A program made the translations under genes and the position numbers. From assembly GCA_031216915.1 (NCBI GenBank), contig CM062296.1:791694823-791758822 (forward strand): 64,000 bases of DNA, read 5' to 3'. This stretch comes from Pictodentalium vernedei (Eukaryota; Mollusca; Scaphopoda; Dentaliida; Dentaliidae). Shown one piece after another: positions 21,416 to 31,731 of this stretch. Each line of letters begins with the position of its first letter. The stretch's first letter is position 1. The notes below the pieces were generated by a model. It saw only the letters and a program-made list of their open reading frames with translations, was not told the origin of the DNA and ran no database searches.

Positions 21416-21911
21416 CTTGAGCGGTCCATGCGCCGTCGATGTCTTGCCATCCAAGAGGCAAACGATGGACATACACGCTATTGACTGCAGGTGTGAACTT
21501 TTCATTTCACCCCGTATCTGAATTGCGACGTCCTGGCGTGACGCTGACAACCGTAAGAACATGAAATTAAGCAAATTCATGCAGCTAGTCTCGAAATATG
21601 AATTTACAATAATATGTTTGGGATTGAAGTCGATAATACTACTTTTTTGACTCAGTATATTATTGCGTCCGTGGCTATGTTGTTTGTTATAGAACGTGAC
21701 CATGCCACAGCAGCCGCATTGCAGTATACCATTGCTTCTTGGCAATCTATTCAGTCAAGGCGTCAACAATTGCTGAAGGTAGCTAGACAACTTCCACCGG
21801 CGTGGTATAGCCTGCAAGTAACACGCTCTATCGTTACTGAATAACAAAGATAAATATCCGTCTAGTAACCTTTGTAGAAAAGATCATGTAATTCTGATAC
21901 GATGTCATATT
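21416..21911. other. No gene recognised
   Basis: Follows the Tc1 fragment and may include its worn 3' end, but no terminal repeat could be identified. Confidence 0.35.
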
Positions 21912-22339
21912 CACGCTAAAAACTAAAGTGTTAAAAACTACACTTGAAGTGCTGTATTTAACACTTACTAAGTGCTGAACTAGCACTTTGTTCAAGTATA
22001 GATATCCCAGAACTTGACAGGTGTTACAATAATACCACTTGACAAGTGTAATGTCGCGACACTTAAAAGGAAACAACGCAGATGACGCGGATCAGGCTCA
22101 AACTCTCGAGCCTGATCCGCGTCATCTGCGTTGTGTCCTTTTAATTATGTACCCTGGAAGAACCGCCAATGCTAGACACATGGGAAGTGCCATCCATTCA
22201 AGTTTTAGATGTCTGACGATTGTAATGTCTAAGTGCTTAAAGCATTGGACTTGGAGTGTTAAAATCAAACCCTAAGAGTTAGTTAGAATGGGTTTAACAC
22301 CTTGAAAGTGTCAGTTTTAACACTTTAGTTTTTAGTGTG
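21912..22339. mobile_element. TIR MITE, cacgctaaaaac family, copy 2
   Basis: Same ends and same central palindrome (22080-22134) as the copy at 5522-5975, with one internal deletion relative to it (the part around 5761-5795). Flanked by tt on both sides. Confidence 0.88.
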
Positions 22340-22792
22340 TTGGTCATACAAGACTTACACATTCCGTTTTGTTAGATGATAAAATGCGACCAGAATGTAT
22401 TCCGTGTCAGGATATGTTGACAATGGTGGGGCACACTCCTTCCCACACACTGTATAGATTTTAATCTGGTCAGAAGCCTTTATTTTACTGTAGGATCTCT
22501 TTGAAATCGTTTTGTTTATCATAGAAGACCACGCAAAATTCTGTCCTTTCTAAAAGAAAGTATTACCTTTTTAATAAATTGTAAGTTGTTTTTATACGTT
22601 TGGGCTACCATGTATTCATATCTGTTGAACAAGCCGATTTACACAGCGGTTCTCGCAACTTATTTATTCCTCATTTTCTTTCCAGATTTCAAGGAATCGC
22701 TTCATTTCATCAAAGATATTGACATCTTTTACATTGCATACTGTTTTCTCGCCATTGTAAAGCCATAGATGCTGATATGGCGTTAGATAGCA
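22340..22792. other. No gene recognised
   Basis: No recognisable coding or RNA sequence. The last part, tgatatggcgttagatagc, resembles the end of a SINE or LINE tail leading into the (aaat)n run. Confidence 0.35.
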
Positions 22793-22793
22793 A

Positions 22794-22876
<83 letters not shown>

Positions 22877-22877
22877 A
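22793..22877. repeat. (AAAT)n microsatellite
   Basis: About 20 uninterrupted aaat units, probably the expanded tail of a retroposon. Confidence 0.95.
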
Positions 22878-23216
22878 AGTCGTGGTAAAAGCGATGGCTA
22901 AACACTTTTCTACCATTGTACGGGAATACAAAATAAACTGAAAGGCATATTTTATTTTTCAAATATATGTTATACCTTTTTTGTTAATATGTGATTCAGG
23001 CAGAAATTAAACAGCTGGTGGCGCGGCGTAACATATACGGTCTGTAGCATCAGGACCATGTAACTAATTTTTGTGAAACGCCCTAGATACTTTGATATTC
23101 TTTCGTAGCCGAAGCAACAAAAACGAGTATCCAAGTAGCGTCTAGGCGTTTCACGGAAACTATATACTACATTCAGGCTCACGTATCACACGTCGACCTA
23201 CATGAATAGCAATGGC

Positions 23217-23503
23217 ACGCGGTGCCCCAGTAGGTAAAGATGCAGGCTGCAATCCGAGAGGTCCTCAGATGGAATTCAGCCTGCGGCAACGGTGTTGTGT
23301 CCTTGGGAAACACACTTCATCCCAGTTGCACACGTGGGGACACGGTGGCGTTGTGTACTAAGGCGTACTGCGCGGTCGATAGTGCACATGTCTCCAAAAA
23401 TGATAACCCTGCTTGTATGGAGAACATTAGGGGGCCCGACAGTTGCAGTTGCTCGCCGTTGCTCGGTGGCTCTCTGCGGATACTCTGGCTTCCTCCACCC
23501 ATA
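23217..23503 (+). mobile_element. tRNA-derived SINE, outer copy (5' part)
   Basis: Head gccccagtaggtaaagatgc (A box), then the body tgtgtccttgggaaacac and gctcggtggctctctgcgga. It is interrupted at 23517 by an inverted SINE and continues at 23870-23925 with cgaggcgaccctggctgttg, gtgccgttaaacccc and an aaataaat tail. Confidence 0.88.
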
Positions 23504-23516
23504 CAACTGTCCGACA

Positions 23517-23856
23517 TATTTATTTATTTATTGGTGTTTAAGGTCACATACTTATGCACAATGGCTAATCGTGACCGTGACAGTTTTACGGGTGGAGGAA
23601 GCCGGAGTACCCGGAGAGAACCACCGAGCAACGACGAGCAGCTGTCAGCTCTCCAACATCGTAACTCTGAACTCTGAAGACATGCGCACCATCGACGTGC
23701 AGTACGCCTCAGTACACAGCGTCATCGTGCCCCCATGTAGGCAATCGGGGTGAAGTGTCTTGCCCAAGGACACAACACGGTTGCCGCAGGTAGGATTCGA
23801 ACCGAGGACCTCTCGGCTGGCAGCCTGCACCTCTACCAACTGAGCCACCGCGCCCC
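23517..23856 (-). mobile_element. tRNA-derived SINE inserted into another SINE
   Basis: On the minus strand: head gcgcggtggctcagttggta (A box), gttcgaatcctacctgcgg (B box), the common body and a tail gtgcataagtatgtgacc ending in aataaataaata. Flanked by caactgtccgaca at 23504-23516 and 23857-23869, a 13-bp target-site duplication, within the + strand SINE. Its tail belongs to the type seen on the 5S SINE at 1386. Confidence 0.94.
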
Positions 23857-23869
23857 CAACTGTCCGACA

Positions 23870-23925
23870 CGAGGCGACCCTGGCTGTTGAAAGTGCCGTT
23901 AAACCCCAATAAATAAATATAAATA
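23870..23925 (+). mobile_element. 3' end of the interrupted outer SINE
   Basis: Continuation of the SINE at 23217-23503 after the nested insertion; ends in accccaataaataaatata. Confidence 0.88.
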
Positions 23926-24109
23926 TGAATAGCAAGACACGACTGTATACTTACTTTTTCGCCAATTATTTGTTATGCCTAATAAAGTATTAGAGGAAAT
24001 AGGTGACATATAGGCCCCTTGCGCCGGGTGTATATAATTAGGTTATTTGTATTATATTGTTATCGTTATAATTACTGCTCATGTCTCATTAATAAAGATA
24101 TATAGAGAG

Positions 24110-24275
24110 TAATCGTTTGACTGGACTAGTTAGGTGAAATAATTCATGAGAGGTGAAGGAACGTTGTACAAACACGAGTGCGCGAATGCGCACGAGTGTT
24201 TTAAAATATAGTCCCTTGCTCGAATGAATTATTTCACGTAACCAGTCCTGTCAAGCGATTACGCTGTTTATTACT
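24110..24275. repeat. Foldback repeat
   Basis: Arms taggtgaaataattcat and atgaattatttcacgta pair around cgagtgcgcg/cgcacgagtg; outer words gtttgactgga / tcctgtcaagcg extend it. Probably a MITE. Confidence 0.65.
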
Positions 24276-24302
24276 TTTCATTATTAACGATAATTATATT
24301 AT

Positions 24303-24534
24303 TTAACCCTTTACCTAACGTAACGGCCAAAAAACGGCCAGCGCTATTCTCAAAACTCGCCAATTAATTTTCATTCTTTTTACATTTTCTGTCTCTAAAA
24401 CATAGGTTATGACCCCTCATTGGAACGAGTTCGTTCCAATGAGAGGTTATAACCTATGTTTTTGAAATAAAAAATGAAAATAATAGTTATTCAAGAATTT
24501 CTTTTGCAAGTGTTGTCTGTATTTCATGTTACGT

Positions 24535-24566
<32 letters not shown>
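24303..24566. mobile_element. TTAA-target MITE, family M1 (copy 2) plus A-run
   Basis: Starts ttaaccctttacctaacg; centre cattggaacgagttcg; ends cgtaaagggta at 24542, followed by 25 A's. Confidence 0.8.
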
Positions 24567-24970
24567 TAACGAAGTCCCCATTACACCTACAGCAACGCGT
24601 CTTCGTTTGCGCACACGGATACATGACACAATTGTTTATTGCATAATTCACTTGCGAAGTTATCGTTTATAATCAAACCCGGAAATCCCAGTAAATCATA
24701 CTTTGGAAAGTAATAAACAAACAATACACATGTGAACATTTACCTTTTAAGACAACTTACCCCGATACACCGCACTCTCAGTGGCTAAGCCGCAGAGAGT
24801 ACGATGTATGGGGATAAGTGAGGTCGTCCCATTTTATAAAAGTTTCAAGTCATAAATATCCCTCGATTAGAACCTCAATTTTGGTGGGGAGGTGCGCTCG
24901 CACCCGTCGCACACCCTTCTCATCCCGGCTACGCGTCCGTTTATATAAAACAAAATGTTAAGAAACTTAC

Positions 24971-25313
24971 TTCCTGTGTTTCGAAACTCGTCTTCTATAT
25001 GAAGACTATAGTATCGAGATCCGTCGCGTTGTTGTAATTGGTTTGAAGTGGCCGACAATCTGCCTCTATGTAGCTGACACTCTTTGTCCGCCTTAATGTA
25101 GAAAAACGAGAAACAATCTCTCAGGTTCACACATTTTGTGGAGCATTGCACCTTCGACACACCAGTTATGCTACTCAGTACAGCGTCATTGCAAATTTTG
25201 TCAGTAAAATTGTCCACTTTAGTTGCACTAAAAGTACGAGAACGCAGTGTTTGTAGATCAGCACTCGATAAACTGTAGAGAATGCAGAAAACAAATAGAA
25301 TTAATGTCGTCAT
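24971..25313 (-). CDS. First coding exon: signal peptide plus PAN/apple domain
   Basis: Minus strand ATG at 25313-25311. MTTLILFVFCILYSLSSADL is a signal peptide (hydrophobic core residues 3-17). After it come cysteines in KICNDAVLSS, KVQCSTKCVNLRDCFSFFYI and DKECQLHRGRLS, the C..C...C..F.Y...C.L layout of PAN/apple domains, ending RDGSRYYSLHIEDEFRN. The donor GGAA|GTAAGT at 24971/24970 is strong and leaves phase 1, which fits the EB/EGF-like exon at 7342-7467. Such secreted PAN proteins bind carbohydrate or protein partners; the exact function is unknown. Joining to the downstream exons, over about 17.5 kb of transposon-filled sequence, is inferred from phase and cysteine content only. Confidence 0.75.
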
Positions 25314-26100
25314 CTTATATCAAAATAAATTTGACTGCAATGAAAACGAACATAACGTCGTTGAATAAAGGAAACACGAAAGATTACATCCTATGATATT
25401 CATCTAAGAAGTGTGAAAGTCCCATGATCTCTCAAAATAAACCTTCTTTTATATTATTTTCATCTCTTGAGATAAGTTCACATATTTTATTCATTTATCG
25501 GTTAACATAATGTTTCGCTATGTCACTATGAACTTTTTTATTACTTTACATTAGTTCAGTTTAAAACTGAAAAAGTACAGAATAAAGTGCACGAGAACTG
25601 GAATAAGATGAATGTTTTATATCTAGGTGCGTATTGATTTTACTGCACAATCTGTCTATTACGTCAGATCGCTTGGAAATGAATGGTGTACCTGTTGGAC
25701 ATAGTTGAAGCTGGAAGTCTATCACAGATAACCGACTGCATCTCCAATGGTACATGAACTAAACTAACAACGTACAAGAGAAAAGTATGTATTCGATTGT
25801 TCAAAAAGATTTCGCGAATGACTGAAACGCCTGCAACCCTCCCACCACAATGAAGTTGGCGTCAAGTCAATCACTGCGCTAACTCCGTCCATCGATGACG
25901 GCTAATGGTAGTAAAGCTGTTACGCTGTGACGGCAGTCACAGCGTAACAGCGTTCTCATCATCACATGAAATCCTACCACGAAAATTTGTAACTCGTTAT
26001 CAACTTTCAGATGTCAACACTTTTTTTCTTTATCAAAAATTTCGAAAATATATTTCAAAATTCAATTTGTTTCGTCGTGAAGAACGGATGCATCATCCAC
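25314..26100. other. Upstream region of the PAN exon; no promoter element recognised
   Basis: AT-rich. A palindrome gctgttacgctgtgacgg / cagtcacagcgtaacagc lies at 25915-25950. No TATA motif can be placed with confidence. Confidence 0.4.
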
Positions 26101-26139
26101 ATATTCATTTTTTTCGCGGCATCTTTTAACTCAAAAGCA

Positions 26140-26475
26140 TACATGTATCCTACGACTCTCCATTGCAACGAGCTCAAAGAGCTTTTCTGAGGTCAAAAAA
26201 AGAAAAAAATAATTATATTTGGACGACATTCTTTTGTGAAGAACGCAGTTCGTTTGGGGACGTTACGTTCGACAAAGGGTTAATCCTTTATCTAACGAGT
26301 CGAACAAATCCACTCGCATAATATACACAATTAATAGTTGCAAAATCTTTTTTTTTTTCATCAACAAAACCATCGTCGAGGTCGTTTCCGATGTGGGGTT
26401 ACATGATATGATTGTGGTGACATTTTGTGAAAAATGTGGAAATAAAATAATTTAAATAAAAAGTAACTGTCTCTG
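26140..26475. repeat. Two abutting degraded M-family MITEs
   Basis: First a worn M1-like piece with attgcaacgagctcaaagag, ending gacaaagggttaa at 26282; sharing that TTAA, a worn M2-like piece begins ttaatcctttatctaacg and contains tgtggggttacatgatatga. Right end lost. Confidence 0.5.
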
Positions 26476-26850
26476 GATTTTTCAATTAAAGCATAAAATA
26501 ATGTGCTGTGATTGAAGCATATTATAACAATTTTAACGGGCGTCCTCTAGTATATTAACGGAGTGTAGCGGGTCACATGACGTCACGCAACCAGAAACGA
26601 ACGGCGATCGTTAAGGAAGACAACATTCATTAACAGCCCGACACCCGTTTCCGGTCAAAGTAATAATACTAATAACATAATTTTGTTGGGCGTTCCCGTT
26701 TATTGGCGGTCCTGGGGGACTGAATAACAGTACCCTGGTTTATTAACTTAAAAAACCCTCGGGCTGTTATATTAACCCTTTGAACACCGCGACCGCTTTT
26801 CCGGCCAGGAACATTGATACGTCATAACGTCTTATATGGGATGGCTGTTC
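26476..26850. other. No gene recognised
   Basis: Unique-looking sequence. A ttaaccctttgaacaccgcg word at 26773 resembles a TTAA-element end but no matching partner was found. Confidence 0.35.
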
Positions 26851-26851
26851 A

Positions 26852-26942
26852 GTGAATATTGTGGGGTTGACCAATCAGTATTTTCAACGTGCAGCCTAAG
26901 GCTGCACGTTGAAAGATTGGTCTACCACAAATAATGAATATG
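26852..26942. repeat. Foldback repeat around gtgcagcctaaggctgcac
   Basis: Arms attgtggggttgaccaatc / gattggtctaccacaaat flank the perfect centre tcaacgtgcagcc / ggctgcacgttga (26882-26910). Confidence 0.8.
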
Positions 26943-27409
26943 GACTCTTCTAATTGCTGCCATTGAAATGGCATGGAAGATACCACTAGAGGTGAAAGGT
27001 TTAATAAGCCCTATCTCCCTCCAATCTCGTGTTATTTTTATATTATCAGCACGACAAATAATTCAATTCAACGTAGGTAATCATACTATTATTCCTTATG
27101 ATACAGACCATTCAGTTTCACAGAACTACAAAGTTGAGAATTTCTATCACAAAACGCGCCACGCAATTCTTGGAGGGCAGACATTTCTGGCTTGACTTCA
27201 AGCAACCTCAATCAGGTAAGAGTTGTGATTAATTCAACAGTAGGGGGCGGTTATATAAAACATCCAGGTATTACCCTTAATTTTTCCAGGATTGGTGATG
27301 GTGTTCATTTGTTGGATTTTGGGAACGCACAATGTTTGGAAATCTTATCTGTTTGGATTAAGATGATGTTGGATTTGTGTGATTAACTGTGCTGTGGAAA
27401 TTTCCACAA

Positions 27410-27740
27410 ATTGTACATTTTGCTTTGATCACGGCTCCTTTTTGGTTGTATTTGTTGTTTTATTATCCGCTACTTGGAGTCCGTTCCCCCACACTTGGTG
27501 GCGGGGATCAGTCGAGAAACTTGGTAACTGACTGATCTTTCGTCGAATTACACGGACAGGCACGCATGTGAAATTTTGTAAGGTTGTTTTTACTGAATCG
27601 TTGAGACTGCACATGATTCGGTTTGTTATTGTGTCTTTGCGAAATAATCTTATGATGGAGCCGTGATCAAAGTTTACGCCAATCGGGAAGTATAAAATAA
27701 TAATACGGTAGTTTTGAGTTATTTATTGCATTCTCTGTTA
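27410..27740 (+). repeat. Dispersed repeat R1, copy 1
   Basis: Shares tgatggagccgtgatcaaag, ttttactgaatcg and attctctgttat with 34340-34590 in the same orientation. tgatcacggctcc near its start is the inverse of ggagccgtgatca near its end (27425 and 27658), so the copy is bounded by a short inverted repeat. Confidence 0.65.
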
Positions 27741-28084
27741 TGGGGGGATTTATCTCTGACGGATAAATCCTATTTACAGCAGGAAGACAATAGAGGTATG
27801 TTTAAATTGATTACCTCCCTTTGACCATTTCTGAGAATTTTCGAGGCCAACGATTATAATGTGACCAAAATTGCGTCATCTTTCTGCCATTGCTAATTTG
27901 TTGTTAAACTGGGGTAAGAAGTAGTGAAGAAAAACGCAGGCAGATTAGGTCAGTTTGAGTTCACTTTTAGTTTCACATTTCCCTTCTTCCCATCCTATGG
28001 TACTACTTGCTGCTGGCTTTCTCTTTATTTTTCAGCTATTTGCCCTGATACAACTTGCAAGTCATACTCCAACCCAGAAATAAG

Positions 28085-28250
28085 CCTTTTGCCGATTCGC
28101 TACCTTTGACGTTAATGATATGCAAGGTCAGAGGTCGCTTCGGGTAAACACTTCGATCAGACTGTATGTCAAGACTGTCATACAAGCGATATAAACAAAT
28201 AAAATGTTTCGCTTGAAACGAGAAAATATGCGTTTTCGATTTGATACTAA
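28085..28250 (+). repeat. Dispersed repeat R2, copy 1
   Basis: gacgttaatgatatgcaagg through cgcttgaaacgagaaaatat matches the inverse of 34043-34185. Function unknown. Confidence 0.65.
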
Positions 28251-28399
28251 TAAAGATAGAAAAAATAACATTTTTCCAGCACTTCATTTAACGGTGAGAT
28301 CAAAATAATATTGATTGTTTCGTCAAATGAATACCGCAAAGAACCCCTTCCCATAGCCGAAGGCAGACTCGACATCATGTTTTTTTTTGTTGACGAGCG

Positions 28400-28637
28400 A
28401 CAAAATGGCAGGTAGATCACCCAAACGACACAACGATAACTGCGTGAATGAAAATGCAAACCCTGAGTATCCAAACAACCAATCAATACAAATATACTGA
28501 AACGTTCCAGTTGGAAGAGGTTGGAAAGGGGGCGTGGTCCCTAAAGGGTGAAAATCGTCTGCTTGTAGCAGTGTCGTGTGTCTAATAATATTTTGTCCAT
28601 ATACAATACAAGTCAAAATGAGGTGAAGAATAACCAC
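28400..28637 (-). CDS. Possible first exon: signal peptide plus PAN-like domain
   Basis: Minus strand ATG at 28637. MVILHLILTCIVYGQNII is signal-peptide-like. Further on, TGTFQYICIDWLFGYSGFAF and SFTQLSLCRLGDLPAI have the C...GxxGFAF....C.LG spacing of a PAN/apple domain. No convincing donor was found after the domain, and the codons from 28400 onward (VNKKKHDVES) look non-coding. It could be a distant paralogue of the exon at 24971-25313 or a relic. Fairly unsure. Confidence 0.35.
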
Positions 28638-28639
28638 TA

Positions 28640-29160
28640 CCAGTATAAGCTATAGATGTAATGTTCCCGATACTAATAACACAAGAATCGGGCATAATAA
28701 TATACAAATTTTTCTTTTGACCCTTTTTCTCCTTCTACTTATACTTACATGTGAAACTGCTCGCAGGGGCGGAGAAAGGAAATCGATCAGAGTGGTTGGG
28801 GAGGGGGAATGTTCTCCCCCAACAAAATTTTGAAATCTGTTATTAAATAGAGTCTTCTGTTGGCTTTTGGGATAAAAAATCACCTTATTTTATGGCCCTC
28901 AAACGTTTTTTAACAGCTTATTTCAAATTTCAAAGTTCATCAGGAGTTTCCAATGACCTAGAGCTATAGCTATTGACTGCACAATTCTTGAAGTGATAAC
29001 TTGGTTACGTCAAGTTGATTTAATAAAGCTATTACTTCAAGAATAGATTAATAGACTTGCAGTCCAGAATGCAGCAGTTGGTCAAGTGCGTAGCTTCATT
29101 CAGTCCCCTTCTTAACTGTTTGCACAGGAGTAAGAACTTTGGGAGGTGGGGGATAGGTCA
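28640..29160. other. No gene recognised
   Basis: Contains the inverted words cttgaagtgataacttg and agctattacttcaagaat (28989-29045), a weak foldback. Confidence 0.35.
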
Positions 29161-29164
29161 AACA

Positions 29165-29266
29165 TGGCCTGAAAGCCCGTATTTTAATTTTTTTGGTACA
29201 TCAATTGAAAGGACGTACCAAACCCAAAAAATTAAAATACAGTCTTTCGGGTCATGTTTGGACTAG
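29165..29266. repeat. Foldback repeat, about 100 bp
   Basis: Arms catggcctgaaagcccgtat / ttaaaatacagtctttcggg pair, with ttttttggtac / gtaccaaacccaaaaaa inside and a loop near 29210. Confidence 0.8.
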
Positions 29267-30010
29267 GGGTGGGGATGGGCAAGCATAACTAAGAATCCTT
29301 GGGTCCTGGTCCAACCAGGTTCCAGGCTCTGGGGTTACTACCCCGGGCCCCCACCCTCTCCATGGATCCATGACCAAAATGTGCATACATGGATACTGTA
29401 GTACAGAACACACAGGGTGATTTTGTACTTGTCCTCGAAGTAGGTGGATAAGCATATATTTCCAACACATTCTTGCCAGTCTTGTGGAAAGTTTGGGACT
29501 CAAAAGCTAATCTATAATTTTTGGACCATAAGATAACTAACCTATCAGTGCTCCTTAAACTGTAGTTATGCTTGAGGAGTCACAGGTTTTTACTGGCTGT
29601 AAGGTATGGACAGTGCTTGATGCCCATGTGTGTTGTTTTGCATGAGCAAAATTCAGCCAGCTGACCTCCGAGTGGAATTCAGAAATCACCTGACTTACAG
29701 TACAGCCGAAATACGTTGAAGAATAACCACTATAAACTTCTAGTATGCATCTTCAACTACACTGGCAACACAAGTTATTTCCAAATGAAACAAAACACTG
29801 CGTGTTGATTGGCTGAGAGGTACGGTGTAACTTGCAATCCACAGTGGGTTTTTTACACCGTGGTTAACTACGGTGTAAAAACAAGAATATACAATAGCAA
29901 GCTATGTGGCTAAAAAAAAATACCAATGTTTAATTATTAATTCATACCTTCTGCTCAGTTCTGTCAGAACAAAAATAAAAATACAGGAAATTTAATATTT
30001 ATATGCAATA
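29267..30010. other. No gene recognised
   Basis: Includes tttacaccgtggttaactac (29850-29878), an imperfect inverted pair of the word cggtgtaa. No coding. Confidence 0.35.
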
Positions 30011-30018
30011 AAATATTA

Positions 30019-30073
30019 CAGATATGGATGTCATTGGAACTGGCTCATTGAGCCAGTTCCAATGACATCCATA
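30019..30073. repeat. Perfect 55-bp palindrome
   Basis: atatggatgtcattggaact and its inverse meet around ggctcattgagcc. A worn relative is seen at 45718-45770 (atatggatatcattttac). Confidence 0.85.
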
Positions 30074-30404
30074 TTTGACTGTTTTTTCACCTCAGGGTGT
30101 ATGAGTTCCCAAACCAGCGTAAATTCCCATACACCCTGCAAAACACAAGGATTACTAATACAACGTTTTGGATTTCTATGCGTTGGAAAATTTAATGCAA
30201 TAGGAATTCCCATGCAATTAACTCTCTTGCCTGTTGTGTATAAACACAACACATGTGAAAAAAGTTACAGAATACATGTACATTACTACTCAAATAGTAA
30301 AAAAATAGGCTGTATTGTAACACACCTACAATAAATTAAGACACTTGCTGCTTCTACTTCTACTCTGATAATATAAGAATCATCCGTCATTTTCTGTTAT
30401 TTAT

Positions 30405-30650
30405 TTTCATTTTATTAGGGTTTAACAACACATTAACAGCCAAGGTCACATAGTGTCGCTGACAATTTTACGGGTGGATGGAGCCGGAGTTCCCGGAGAG
30501 AACCACTGAGCAACGAAGAGCAGCTGCCAGCTCGACAAAATCTTAACCCCGCACTGCAGCACAGGCAGGGTTAGATTGGTTGAGGACATGCGCACCATCG
30601 ACGTGCAGTACGCCTTATTACACGACGTCATCGTGCCCATATGTGGACAC
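30405..30650 (-). mobile_element. SINE, 5'-truncated
   Basis: Minus strand body and tail of the common SINE type: gtgtccacatatgggcacga, gcgtactgcacgtcgatgg, gctgctcttcgttgctcagt and ctccatccacccgtaaaatt. The pol III head is missing. Confidence 0.85.
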
Positions 30651-31482
30651 TGTATTTGCGGCTATTTCTGCTACTTCTTTCTGTTTCTACCCATTTTCAC
30701 ACTCAATTTTAGTTTCATCAGTCTGATATGAATTTATTAAGCATTATCAAGAACACATTTCAATGTTGTATTGAACCTGTCAATAGCCAATATGATGTGA
30801 GGTGTTGATTCTTTGGTATCGAAAATCCACTCCTCATAAACTGCACTGTTGCACCGTGGATGAATTGAGCAGTGCACCACTTGATGGAGCGGCTAGTAAG
30901 CTTTGGTTGATTCATCGTAGTAGCTCTGATGAGAAAGTGCGAAAGGCATGGTGTCCATGTTGAGTTGAAAAGGTATGCCATATCTCGCGAAATTTGGTCA
31001 GGGTGCATTAAGGAAGTTTTGGGGCTATGATGTGATTTATATATTACCTCTTACGCAATGAATGCCAGTATTATCCTTCACTACAATGGAGGCTGTTCAT
31101 TGAGCTCAGAGGATTGAAACCTATTTGCTCAAAATATGGTACAGGACCAGTGACAGGCCAGTAACTTTACAAGTGGTTGTTAGAGAATATTCAGCTTGAA
31201 ACATAATACACATGCGTATCCTTTCTGACTCAGATGATCCCTACACACTTTATTCTATGATTTAATTTTATTCTTTGTTTCAGCAGATTGCTATAGTTTA
31301 TTTTAAATGCAATTAATTTTATTTCTGTTATAAGGTAAGGTGTCTTATATGTGTTTGCAAGATTTTCAGATCGCAAAGGTCAGGTGTCTCTCCAGACATC
31401 CAGTATCTTCCTCAACATATGATATACACTCTGGAGCAGGGGTAGATGACAGAAGTCATATTAACTCAACTGTTCCCCCTTT
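30651..31482. other. No gene recognised
   Basis: No coding or RNA feature is supported. An 82-codon minus frame at 31008-30760 has no known domain. Confidence 0.35.
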
Positions 31483-31731
31483 AACCCTTTACCCAACGTA
31501 ACGGCCAAAACTGGCCAGCGCTATTCTCAAAAATCGCCAATTAATTTTCATTATTTTTTCATTTTTTGTCTCAAAAACATAGGTTATGACCCCTCGTTGG
31601 AACGAGCTCAACGAGCTCGTTCCAACGAGGGGTCATAACCTATGTTTTTGAGACAAAAAATGAAAAAAATTAGTTATTCAAGAATTTTTTTGGCAAGTGT
31701 CGTCTGCTTTTCATGTTAGGTAAAGGGTTAA
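31483..31731. mobile_element. TTAA-target MITE, family M1 (copy 3)
   Basis: Complete, in the opposite orientation to most copies: ttaacccttt at the left, cgttggaacgagctcaacga centre, gttaggtaaagggttaa right. Flanking TTAA on both sides. Confidence 0.92.

Noticed and set aside
22710-22931. Minus-strand frame with (LFIY)n repeats
   Set aside because: Translation of the (aaat)n microsatellite.
26773-26800. Left end of another TTAA element (ttaaccctttgaacaccg)
   Set aside because: No matching right end within several hundred bases.
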